This document shows, in pieces, positions 1 through 10,900 of a stretch of 64,000 nt of DNA. The stretch spans positions 118,405,225 through 118,469,224 of the forward strand of contig NC_080683.1 of assembly GCF_030445035.2 (NCBI RefSeq), given 5' to 3'. The translations under genes and the position numbers were made by a program. Every line of letters starts with the position of its first letter. The first letter of the stretch is position 1. Origin of the DNA: Dasypus novemcinctus (Eukaryota; Chordata; Mammalia; Cingulata; Dasypodidae). Under the pieces are notes generated by a model. The model did not search any database and had not been told where the DNA came from. It worked only from the letters and a program-made list of their open reading frames with translations.

Positions 1-434
1 TGGCTTTGACTGGGAAGGACCGTGTAATGACAACATGGTCCATCACCAGAGTGGACCCTGGGATGTCGTAGGGCTGTTTGAGAAAGTTGTGCTTAATTTA
101 TGTGGAAACCGCAAGAAAAATGAACAAGTAGAGAATATGCCCTATTTCATTGTGGACACAGTGTAGAAAGTTCTGTGAATTATGACATAATCATCCAGTG
201 AAAAAGAGGGGTGAATCTTACAGTTTTGTGAACTTTTCCTTCCAGCATCTTAAAAGTAAGGTAAGCTTTTTGCCCCGGAGGGTCAAGCGATTGGAGCAGA
301 ACTGGGGGCAGGGCCATTACAAAATTCACAGGGAGGTTCTCTCTCCCGCAGGAAAGAGGAGCCTCATGGTGAATTTCATTTCTCGAGAATGTACAGTAGT
401 TCGAAGGGAGCTAGAATTTATTAATATAAAATTT

Positions 435-838
435 TTAAAAAAGACTTATTTATTTCTCTCCCCCTCCCCCCCACCCCAGTTGTCTATTCTCTGTGTCTAT
501 TTGCGCATCTTCTTTGTCCGCTTCTGTTGTTGTCAGCAGCACAGGAATCTGTGTTTCTTTTTGTTGCATCATCTTGTTGTGTCAGCTCTCCGTGTGTGCG
601 GCGCCATTCCTTGGCAGGCTGCACTTCCTCTTGCGCTGGGTGGCTCTCCTTACGGGGCACACTTTTTGCGCGTGGGGCTCCCCTACGCGGGAGACACCCC
701 TGCATGGCAGGGCACTCCGTGTGCTCATCAGCACTGCGCATGGGCCAGCTCCACACGGGTCAAGGAGGCCCGGGGCTTGAACCGCGGACCTCCCATGTGG
801 TAGACGGACGCCTTAACCACTGGGCCAGGTCTGCCGCC
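435..838 (-). mobile_element. DAS tRNA-derived SINE, full length
   Basis: On the - strand it has a tRNA-like head (taccacatgggaggtccgcg, then ggttcaagcc as B box), a body and a tail with aataaataag. A target duplication taatataaaattt flanks it at 422-434 and 839-851. It lies in an ECT2L intron, antisense to the gene. Open reading frames over it are artefacts of its GC-rich body. Confidence 0.9.
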
Positions 839-1398
839 TAATATAAAATTTCATTTAAGTGAAGCGTCAAATTTGTCACGTTTTATTTATTGAGCCGAGG
901 GGAGTGTGGAAGGGGCTGAAGACTTGGCGTCTGTGTCGACACAGTCCTGCCCAAAAAATCAAGTCTCTGTTTAATCCCCAGGAAAATGTCATGGAAGACA
1001 ATTCACAGGACACCACGTCGTGTCTCAGGAGCAAGGGTCTAAATTCCGGGGTGCTGGTTGAGCTGGTAAGCCAGTGGATTCACGGTACCCACTTCCCATT
1101 TGCTTTGCTTCTGATGGTGAAGTTTCAGCCTTTATTCTGGGTCGCTTCTTAAAGTTTCCTCTAGGGGAAAGAAAATTTAATGTTAGTGGGGGGAATTCAG
1201 CTGGTAACATTTTTAATTAAAAATTGGTCTGTACGCTAAGCCCTGGCCTGAAAAACATTGAGCCCAGAGGACGGCAAGGGGGACATCTTGGGAGTATGGC
1301 TGGTCCAGATGTCCCTCTGTGATGCTCCAATAGTATCAGCAGGACATAATTCAAGAAATGACACTTGACTCAAAGGCCCTGACTGCTCATTGACTCAC

Positions 1399-2062
1399 TG
1401 TCTTAGTTTGCCCCAGGGCTGCTGATGCAAAGCTCCAGAAAATGGGTTGGCTTTTATAATGGGAAATTTATTAAGGTAAAATCTTACAGTCCCAAGGTCA
1501 TGAAATATCCAAATCAAGGTATCAGCAGAGATGCTCTTTCACCAAAGTCAGCTCCTGGTGATGCAGGGGTCCTGGCACGTGATGAGGACGGCCACAGATC
1601 TCTGCTAAGGTCCCTGCCTTTCCCTCCAGAATCCACCATCTCATGGAGCTCGGCTGTGGGCATGAGGCATAGGGCTGGTCTCTTTCCAGCCTCCTCTCTC
1701 AGAGTCCAGGCTGCTCTGCTTTCAGCTGTGGGCCATCAGGCACATGGCGGGGCTCGTCCCCTGAGCCCTTAGCTTCACTGTGACTGCGCTGGTGGTTCTA
1801 GACCCCAGGACCTCTCTCGGCCCTCTGGGCTTCTCTGGTTTCCTGCCATATTGATCTCTCACATGGCAGGATCAATATGGCGGCTTGCTTTCTCTCTGTG
1901 TCTCCATTTATATCAGACCAAGCAAGAGGGCAGAGGCCCAAGCAGGCTCACACATCACTGACGCAGTCCAGTTAGAAGTGTCTCACACTCACAGGAATGG
2001 ATTAGGTCAAAACCATCATTGTTGTCTTTTTGGGACTCATGAAAGAACTTGGAACTGTCACA
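1399..2062 (-). mobile_element. MaLR-type LTR, related subfamily
   Basis: The + strand begins gtcttagtttgccccagggc (end of the LTR on the - strand) and shares gctgatgcaaa, ggcttttataatggg and cttacagt with the other LTRs. The other end is near tgtgacagttcc on the - strand. Antisense to ECT2L. Borders approximate. Confidence 0.6.
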
Positions 2063-2699
2063 CCCACCAACTTACAGTGATTCCAAAGGCGAGCTTTGTC
2101 AGTGCAACTTTCCAAGGCAGCTGTGCCTGGGCCCTGTCCTGCCAGAGCACAGCAAGTTCATGCTGTTTTGTATTTCTGCAAAGCACATACTCATTCCTTC
2201 TCACAGTCCATCACCATAGCCCAGTGCAGTAGGTGTTGACAGGCCCTTTTATAGACAAGGAGCTGAGTTAGAAAGGTTAAAAGGCAGACAGCTGGCAGAG
2301 AAAATCCTTGACCCCAGCTCCTTCCTTACCTTGCTGGCTGCTGACCACATGGGCAGGGGTCCCTCACCAAAAAAGCTGCCACCAGCCATCTCCACGGAGG
2401 GGGAGGGGCGTGTGCACAGAGAGCAGTGGGGTGACCGTCCTGTCTGACAATTGGCAATAACATATGACAGCGGTTTTAAGACAACAGTGAAAGATTTGAC
2501 AACCAAAGTCTTAGGTTACAATAATTATTTGGATTATTGTGGATCGATTGTTGAATTAACTCCAACATTTAAATATCATATATATGTAAATACTCATAAA
2601 AGTATGAGATGGGCTGCAAGCCAGCTGCCAAGTAGAGGGCAGATGGATTTTTTAAATTTTGTTTTGTTTTTTTGTTATTGTGGTTGTTTTTTTTTCTCT

Positions 2700-3080
2700 T
2701 TATTTTTTTTTCAATGTTACATTCAAAAAATATAAGAGGTTCCCATATACCCCCCACCCCCCTCATCCCACTCCTCCCACACCAACAACCTCTTTCATCA
2801 TCGTGGCACATTGATTGCATTTGCTGCATACATTTTGGAGCACACTGCACCGCATGGATTATAGTTTACATTGCAGTTTACACTCTCCCCCAGTCCATTC
2901 AGTGGGTTATGGCAGGATATATAATGTCCAGCATCTGTCCCTGCCATATCATTTAGAACAACTCCAAGTCCTGAAAATGCCCCCACATCACATTTCTTCT
3001 TCCCTCTCCCTACCCTCAGCAGCTACCATGGCTACTAGATGGTTTTTTAACTCGTTACATCGAAGGCATTAGGTGTAGAC
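2700..3080 (-). mobile_element. L1-like 3' end
   Basis: The + strand reads caatgttacattcaaaaaat, then a run of ccccc-rich DNA, then a stretch sharing order and wording with 26480-26870 and with the reverse complement of 34380-34900 (tccattcagtgggttatggc, ccaagtcctgaaaatgcccc). The shared A-rich end and partial lengths fit an L1 3' UTR truncated at the 5' side. Confidence 0.65.
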
Positions 3081-3710
3081 CATGTCTTTGAAAGGACAAT
3101 TTACATAACTGCAAGAACACTGTGCTTATAGTATTGCAGAGTGAGTTTCCTCATTTTTTCTTTCATTATTTTTTACATTTTTATTTTATTTCATGAAATT
3201 ATGGCCAACTCGCCTTGAGGGAAGATCCTGCAGCATGCCTCAGTCTTGTCCTATTTTATTTGGGGCTGTGTGGGACAAACTTGGGGCTGGAGAACAAAAG
3301 AGGAGATGGTGTTCAAAGAGTTTGAATAGCTCTCAACTCAAATGCAAGACCATTAAGATATTAAATTCTAGATATGTTCGTGGTTTTCTATTTTCAAGTT
3401 GCTTATTTTATGATTTAAAAAAAAACAGATACAATAAAGAAGAATGGCCTAGTCCCAGTAACGAGAACAGATTTCTCCAGATGTTGACAGAACACATATA
3501 ATACCTATGTGTTGAATTTCCTTACCTCATTGCATGATTTTCCCCTCCGTTAAAAATCACAATGGGACTTTAAAATAAGAAAACCGGGCATCTGGCAACC
3601 CAGCTACCCAGGAGAGAGGGGGCTGCTGTTCCCAGGTGAGGTACTTTTCCTTAATCTGGAAAGAAGAGCATGCACTTCAATCTTCCGGAGCATGTCAAGG
3701 TGTAGCCCTT

Positions 3711-4376
3711 TAGTATTGTTTATGAATTCCAAAAATAGATATTAGATATGTTTGTAAACTAGTCTTTTCCTCTGGGCATATTATATCGGATTGGATTCAG
3801 AGGTTTTACTTTTACTTGATTAAATAATGATTAAGGCTTTGATTGGGCCAGGTCAGTAGGCTTTTGAGTCACCACCCCCTTGGAAGGTGGGAACTCACAG
3901 AGAAAACAAGGCAGAGCAGACACTGGAGCTTTTGATGCTGGAGTTTTGAGCTGGAGCCCCGGGAAGTAAACACTTCCGGGTTTACTTCCGTCCTCACGTG
4001 AGGAAGGAGACAAGGCTCCATTAAACACAGCGGAGTCCCCAGGGAAAGAGAGAGGAGCTGTTTGCCTGCTAGTTTACAGTTGGCTTTGTGGAGTGACCAG
4101 AGCAGTGTAGCCTGGAGAGAAACAAGTCTCTGGAGAGAGGAGACTTATCCCAGCCTACAACTGGTACTGGAAGAAGTGGGATCACAGGAGCCTTAGGAGG
4201 AAGAGAAGCCTGAACTCTTCAGCCATTTTGCTCCAACACATGGGGATAGACTTTGGTGAGGGAAGTAAAGTACACTTCATGGCCTTGTGACTGTAAGCTT
4301 CTACCCCAAATAAGTACCCTTTAGAGAAGGCAGCAGATTTCTGGCACTTTGCCTCAGCACCCCTTGGGCTAATACA
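3711..4376 (+). mobile_element. solo LTR, ERVL-MaLR type
   Basis: Its start (gtttatgaattccaaaaata, then tttacttgattaaataatga) is the reverse complement of 14425-14563. Its end reads gggctaatacacc, like the LTR ends of the provirus at 13086-16440. No internal sequence is attached, so it is a solo LTR. Confidence 0.7.
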
Positions 4377-4444
4377 CCGTGGGAGGCCAATTAGTTAATA
4401 AGGGGGGGGGAGGGCACGACTCAGTTCAGTTCTTCTCTCTGCAG

Positions 4445-4519
4445 CTGATCAGTGAAACGCTGCAGGGGAAAAGTGGGGAACCCACGGGTTGGCGCACCCC
4501 AAGCTTCCTGGCGGGGTGC
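4445..4519 (+). other. possible extra ECT2L exon (unproven)
   Basis: A strong acceptor, cagttcttctctctgcag, ends at 4444. From it the frame LISETLQGKSGEPTGWRTP stays open until a TGA at about 4529. A weak donor GTGGGC at 4520 would end the segment in phase 0, compatible with exon 4637 or 4730; a better-looking donor GTGCGT at 4516 would give the wrong phase. I do not recall the corresponding human residues, so this is only a candidate. Confidence 0.3.
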
Positions 4520-4729
4520 GTGGGCGGATGAGGAACACCCTCTCCTGCCCTGCCCCCATGCCCTGTCCGGGGGCCCTGCTGGGGGCCAGGCGGGTGGTGC
4601 CCCGGAGGCTCCTCCACGCCGCTCTCCACCACCCAGCAAGGGGGCCCAGAGGGCCTGGCCGCCGCGCCTCCGGCCCACGTCCTGGAGGGGAGCCCCGCGT
4701 TGCCCCGCAACCCCTGCCGCCCTCTGCAG

Positions 4730-4944
4730 GAGAGGACGCTCCGGCTGCACCCCGCGGAGGCGCGCGCCCGCGTGGCGGGGGAGCTGCTGCGCAGTGAGCG
4801 GGGCTACGTGCAGACGCTGGAGACGGCGCGGGCCGCCTACGTGGCGCCGCTCAGGGCAGCGCTGGCCTCCAACAGGGCCATCCTGAGCGCCGCCAACCTC
4901 GAGATCATTTTTGCTGATCTTCTGCGGATTTTAAGTCTCAACAG
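4730..4944 (+). CDS. ECT2L: ECT2L coding exon: start of the DH domain
   Basis: The acceptor is a good pyrimidine tract ending in ctctgcag at 4729 and the donor is GTAAAC at 4945. The exon begins in phase 0 with [15 protein letters not shown] and ends two bases into an Arg codon. It encodes DH conserved region 1. Nearly every third base is G or C, and Ala, Arg and Gly are over-represented. The upstream border is uncertain: a second acceptor, cacccag at 4631-4636, would start the exon at 4637 in the same frame and add 31 residues. Confidence 0.85.
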
Positions 4945-7900
4945 GTAAACCCGGAATAGGTCGCTCTAAAGTCACTCTCCACCCCGTGAAAGGAGCCACG
5001 AGTCACCGGCTCCAAGGCCATGGGAGGCGCAGTGGCTCTCGGCCACTCTTGGGGAGCCTGGCCACCCCGGAGGAGAGGAAGCCCCTGACCCGATCCTCAG
5101 GGCCGGGGTCCAGGAGGGGTGATTCTGGAAGCGATGCACTGTACGCGGAGGAGACCCACTGGCCGCGGGGCAGTGGGGGAGAGGGGCCAAGCCGCGGTGG
5201 GACTGGAGTCTTGGGTAGCGCCGCGTGGAGACCCCGCTGGGGCCCCCTGTTACCAGCAGCTGCACGTTGCCAGGGTCTAACGGGAGAGAGCAGAAGGCAC
5301 GTCTGCAGGTGGCGAAACCCCAAACAGCTAGGATCCGTGCAGCCAGTCCCTTTGCCCCTGGGCCCCGACTCCTACGGAATGAAGGGGCTGGGGGCTTCCC
5401 GGGCTTGGGGTCGCTGAGTGAGGGGTGACACGCAGAGGGGAGGTGGCACTGCTTCTAAGGACTGTCAGAAACCCCTGGGCCAGGCTGCTCTGGGGCTCGG
5501 ATCGGCATCAGGGGAAGAGGGGTCCCCCGCGCCGGCCCTGCTTGCCCCAGCTCCCGGGCTGGCTGCTCGCCCGGCCAGGCCGCGCCCACTCCCCATCCAG
5601 CTTTGGGCTCGTGCCCTCCCCCGTGCAGGCGGTTCCTGGACGACCTGGGGGCCAGGCTCCGGAGCTGGGGCCCGGCGCACTGCGTGGGGGACATCGTCGT
5701 CAGGTTTGGCAGCCGGTTGGACGTCTATACCAATTTCTTCAACAACTACCCCGTCGTTCTGGAAACGATCGAGAAGGTACGGGTCGTGGCGCCGGCCCTG
5801 CTGGGCTCGGGCTCGGCAGCCCCTTGGGGACGGGGAACCGGAGCTGTCTGATGCGGGCCAGAGAGGCTGCGCGGCGCAGGGTCCAGTCCTGGGTGCCGGC
5901 CTGAAGGCGCCCACGTCACCCTGCAGCCACGCTGGGGCGCCCCCGCGCGCTCACTAGGTCAGGGGAGGCGCCAGGAGCTGCCCCCTGCCCCCGGGCCCGG
6001 GGGTGCAGCTCCTTCCCGGGAAGAGGAACCTCCAGGAGTCGGGGGGGGGGGGGGGGGGGGCCGCTGTGGAGTAAGGCTTTGGCTTTCGCCCCTGGGGCGT
6101 TCGTGGTGAGCCGTCTTCCTGTGGTGACTCAGGCCAGCCTGCACCCCTCGCGGCCCTCGGTGGGGCCTCCTGAGGGCCGTGCTCCCCCCACTCCCCACCT
6201 CCCGGGGTCTCTCCTGCTCGCCACCCGGACCCCTGCGCCTGCTAGTGCCCCCGCCCCGGGAGCTGGGGCCCTGCTGGACCAGCGCATGCGCAAATCGCCG
6301 CATGTCCCAGGCTGCGAGGAGGCCGAGGGTGGCAGTAGAGTGTCACCTGGTATCAGAAACGTAACTTGCTCCCCAGCGCACCCTAAAGGGCTGCTTGCTT
6401 TTTCTCTACAAATTGGAGCAAAGGTTTTATAAAGACGTTACTGATGGTGCCTGTTTTGTCCGCATATGCCACCATGAGTCGTCTTGAATCAGCGCTTCTC
6501 TGATTTCCGGGGACCAGCATGGCTGACGTAGTTTAAACGTGCGCCTGCGCAGTGAGAGGAGATGACGTCATGGAGAGGCGTGACGCCATTTTACACAAAG
6601 CGAGTCCGAGAGCCCCTTCCTACTGGCTCTGTGTTTAGCTCAGCCTTCCTGCGACCAGGAGCCTCCTCCTGTACGGAGGTGACATTTATGCGTGGCAGGC
6701 AGCACAACCCTGATTCTGGGACGACATCCATTTTACAGAGGAGGAAACTGAGGCTGAAGTGGGGTCCCTTGACCGGGCTGCAGGGGCTGTCGGCTCTCGT
6801 CCCGTCCCACCTCTCTCTGGTTCTAAGTGGATGGAGTTCAGTGAGAGTGTCAGCGTCGAGTACAGTGAATCCACGCTAAGGGATGTGTCAGGACGCCCGG
6901 GGCCCTCACAGGCTGTGGCCCGTGGACGCAGGGCGGCCCTTCCGCTCCGCGTGTGCCCCGTGGGGGGGGACACAGGCCCCGTGGCGGTGCCCAGGCCACG
7001 TGCCGACAGCCTCACGCCCCCTTCAGTGCAGAGACGCGACGCCGGCCTTCCGGGCCTTCCTGAAGAGGCGGGAGAAGACGGCGGCCGCCCGCATGCTGAG
7101 GTGAGCTCCGTGGGGCCGCGCGGGGCCCCGGGCGCCCGTGACCGCGCGAGGGACGCCGGCCTCCCTGTCGCACAGCCTGCCGGAGCTGCTCGTGCGCCCG
7201 TCGCGAAGATTCGGCGAATACGTCCAGCTGCTCTGCGCCCTGAGGCTGCACACTCCGGCCCAGCACGCCGACCGCGGGGACCTGACCGCTGCCGTCGAGC
7301 GCATGAGGACCTATGCGGGCTACGTGGAGCAGGTGGGCGTGGGCCGGGGCCTGGCCGGTGGCAGCGCGCGGGGCCCTGCCTCACAGCTCCCGGAAGCCCC
7401 GCGGAGAAGTCCTTCAGCCTTTGCTGCTAAGTCAGTGGCTCTGGTCAGCGACTCCCAGTACGGAGGGCGTTTATCCTCAACCAGACAGTGAGGCAGGGTG
7501 CTTTGAGACATCGGTATGGAATATAAATATCAAAGTTTGAAGAATGGGGTATTTGGATTGCTCTTTTCTGGATGCCTGAGGAAAAAAAGCTCCTCTCCTG
7601 TGATTCAATGAGGGCTTTTTGCTGCCTTAATTAGCTTTCTGGCCTTAGTAAAAGTGCTCATTCTCTCAAAAAAAAATGCAGCTTCAGGGCGCACAGCCCC
7701 ACCCTTCTGTGCTGGGCCGAGGACGGCCTGATCGCACCTGCCCCGCGCTCTGCCTGGAAGATGCCGTCTGAATTCACTCGTCAGCTGTCTCTGTTTTAAG
7801 TCATTGGGAAGAGAAAATTGCGATTTTCATCATGCTTATGAAAATACCAAGCCCAGTTTCAAGTGCCCTACGATATTTTAATCTACTGCTTCTCTGCATA

Positions 7901-10900
7901 AAAAATTCACAATTTCACTTTGTCTAAAATCGCTTTGTTTTCCAGATGAAGGAAAACTTCCGTAGGAAAGATGAGATGTCAGACATACAGAGGAGCATCC
8001 GGGGGTGCCCTGTATGTACCCGACGCCCTTTGTGGCCCCGATCCTCCTGGCGTGAACTTCTGAGCGCTGCGGCAGCGGAGGCGCGGGCTACAGCTGAGCT
8101 AGCGGGTTGCGGCTGCCGAGTGCCCGAGCCCCTCCTGGGACCTGCAGGGACGCGGTGTCAGAGGGGCCCGGAGCCCTCCCCGCGCCTCTGCAGCGTGGCC
8201 CTCGCTGGGCTTCCTGTGCTCGTGGCCCCTGGCAGCAGAGGGGCCGTGTCTTCCTGCCCGGCTCCTCGCGCTGTCCCTGGTGCAGACTCCGTGTGCTGAG
8301 GAGATCTGAAGAGTTCACCTCCTGGCTGCACCTCCTGCGAGGCCTGTTTAATCTGCATCTTTCCTTTTCTTGAGGACTCCGCTTCCCACCCCTTTCTTAC
8401 CCCCTTTGGCTTTGTTTTGCTCCAAGAAAGAAAGCATTCATCAATGCAACAAGAATTTCAGATGTTTAAAAGTTAGGGAACACCCTCCAGTACGGTTTTC
8501 AGTGTCAACCTCTGGTCTTGCTGAACTGAGTTCTAGTTAGCAGTTGGAAATTCTGGGATATAAAGTGATTCAGCTGTAGTGAGACCTTTACAAAATTTAT
8601 GTATGATTCTAAATTTTTTATTTCATAGACTCTGTCAGAAGTAAACAGATACCTGATAAGGGTCCAGGATGTAGCCCAACTTCACTGCTGTGACGAGGAA
8701 ATAAGTTTCTCCTTAAGGTAAAAGCCAGTAACTATCCTAAATTACTACCCTAAGGCAGCGAGTGCCTCAGGTGCAGGTGTTTACCAGCTGGTCTGCCCAG
8801 CCCCACATGGTAGGTTTACAGTAAATCTTTGTGCTGACTGAAATACCCCTTACCCACCTCCCCACCCCTACCCAACTTCCCACTCCCCACCACCCCATTC
8901 CTCCCCCCACAATCCCTCCCCCCTCCCCCCCTATTCTCAACACCCTGTTGAGTCCATGTAAGGGTCTTTACCGCCTTGTTCACATTCCAGGCAGCTACTG
9001 GGACAGAATAGGAAAAAAGAAATTGTCCCTGTTAGAGCCACAAATGCCACAGAAGCAGGGACTCTGAAGGTTGGTCACGTTCTACTGAGGCAGATCCTGG
9101 CGTGTCGGAGCCACATCGATCCACCTGCTTCAAGAAGCAGGCCGTTCAGGGCCTCCGGTGGTTTGTGGTCCGCGCTAGGAAGCGCCTCCATGGCTCGTTT
9201 GACAGTGCTCAGAGGAGAAGGTGGGAGCTGCCAATTCCCCTTTCTTCCTTGGGAACAAGGCTGAGCAAACCCTTTCTGAAAAGGATCTGTAAGGAAATAT
9301 TTTAGGTTTTATGGACCGATTGATCTCTATGAATATTGCCACTTGTTTTTTTTTTAAGATTTATTTATTTATTCAATTCCCCCCCCCCTCCCTCTGTGTC
9401 TATTTGCTGCGTCTGTCCGCTTCTGTTGTCCTCAGCAGCACGGGAAGTGTGGGCGGCGCCATTCCTGGGCAGGCTGCACTTTCTTTCCCACTGGGTGGCT
9501 CTCCTTACGGGCACAGTCCTTGCGCGTGGGATTCCCCTACGCGGGGGACACTCCTGCGTGGCAGGGCACTCCTTGCGCACATCAGCGCTGCGCATGGGCC
9601 AGCTCCACACAGTCAAGGAGGCCCGGGGTTTGAACCGTGGACCTCCCATGTGGTAGACGGACGCCCTAACCACTGGGCCAAGTCCGTTTCCCCTGCCACT
9701 TGTTTTAATTTGCTAAAGGTGATTGATCCTATGACAATTGCCACTTGTTTTAGTTTGCTCAAGGCTTCCAATGCGGTATTCCAGGAATGGGTAGACTTTT
9801 ATAATGGGAATTGATTAGGGTGAGAGCTTACAGTTCTGAGGCTGAGAAAGTGTCCTAGTCAAGGCAGCATTGGAGATGCCGGCTCACCAAATTGCTGCTG
9901 AGGGTGACCAGGCATCTCACCAGAGGTCGGCTGCTGGCGATCCTGGGCTCCTGCACGTGACAAGGCAAAATGGCGGCTGGTCTCTGCTTTCTCCCCAGGC
10001 TCACTTCCTCCCTGAGCTGGGCCGTGGCCATCAAGCACACGGCTCGTCTCTCCCCAGGCCTGCCTCTTCAGCTCCAGGCTGCTCCACTGACTCCAGCCTC
10101 TGGCTTCTCTCTCAGCCTCTCAGGGTTTCCCTGTCTTGGGGGCTATAGGTGATCCTGGGGTCCTCTCTCACATGGCAGGGTAGGGGCTTGCAGTTCTCTT
10201 TCTGTGTGTCTCTACTTTCCATCTTCAGGTTATGTGTCTCCAATAAAAGGATTAGGGCCCACACTGGGTCCTGCAATCTAATCTAGGGTGAAGCAGTGTA
10301 ATTAGAAGTGATCAAATCAAAAGGTCCCTTGACTTAATCTAACCAAAAGTTCCCACATACAATAGGTTCGCACGAACAGGAATGGGTTATCTTAAGAACA
10401 GAATTCTCTGGGCTCCACAAAAGGTCGAAACCAGGACTCTGCTGTAGGGCAAAAGAAGTTACGTAACGATACCATACCACATTAATAATACAATATTCAC
10501 TAAATGAACACAACTGTGTCCCCATAAAACATGATTTACAAAAAAAGGCTATAGTTTGCTGACCCCTGCTTTAGAAAACCCTTTGTCAAAATATGTTCCA
10601 AGTATTATTGGCAAATAGCAACTAAGGGGAGTGAAAGTAACTCTTTTATTTTGTCCAACTCCAACAAAGGAAATAAAAATGGTTTTTCCGTTATTTTAGT
10701 GACTATTTCTGTGTTTCCCAAAGGCACAGTGATGGGGGCAGGACTGATTTCTTCCTAACTCTCCAAAGACCCGTACTCGACCTTTTTCCTCCCTGGTCTG
10801 AGCTCTGCCCAGCTCCTAGGCATGGTTGTGCCTGGTAAGCCATCCAGCGGCCTCACTGCTCAAAGCATGGGCTTGCAGGGAGGCAGAGTGGCATCACCAG

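Larger units (their letters stand above)
1..4444 (+). other. ECT2L: ECT2L intron sequence, left part of window
   Basis: No exon that I can recognise with confidence. It holds a DAS SINE (435-838), a MaLR-type LTR (about 1399-2062), a minus-strand L1-like 3' end (about 2700-3080) and a plus-strand LTR of the provirus family (about 3711-4376). One frame is open from base 2 to 163 at the edge (see findings). The remainder looks like ordinary unique sequence and old repeat remnants. Confidence 0.6.
4945..7945 (+). other. ECT2L: GC-rich ECT2L introns (4945-5628, 5777-7026, 7101-7175, 7333-7945)
   Basis: These short introns share the very high GC and CpG content of the exons they separate, up to about 7.4 kb. 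Intron 5777-7026 holds a run of 20 G at 6041-6060 and a MIR remnant near 6715-6755 (attttacagaggaggaaact). From about 7.5 kb the sequence becomes AT-rich. No gene is seen in them; the long open frames on both strands follow from the lack of A and T and not from coding. Confidence 0.7.

Noticed and set aside
6686-7384. Long minus-strand open frame of 232 codons over ECT2L exons
   Set aside because: It lies antisense to real DH exons in the most GC-rich stretch, where stop codons are rare. Its composition is Arg/Pro/Ala-rich and it matches nothing known to me.
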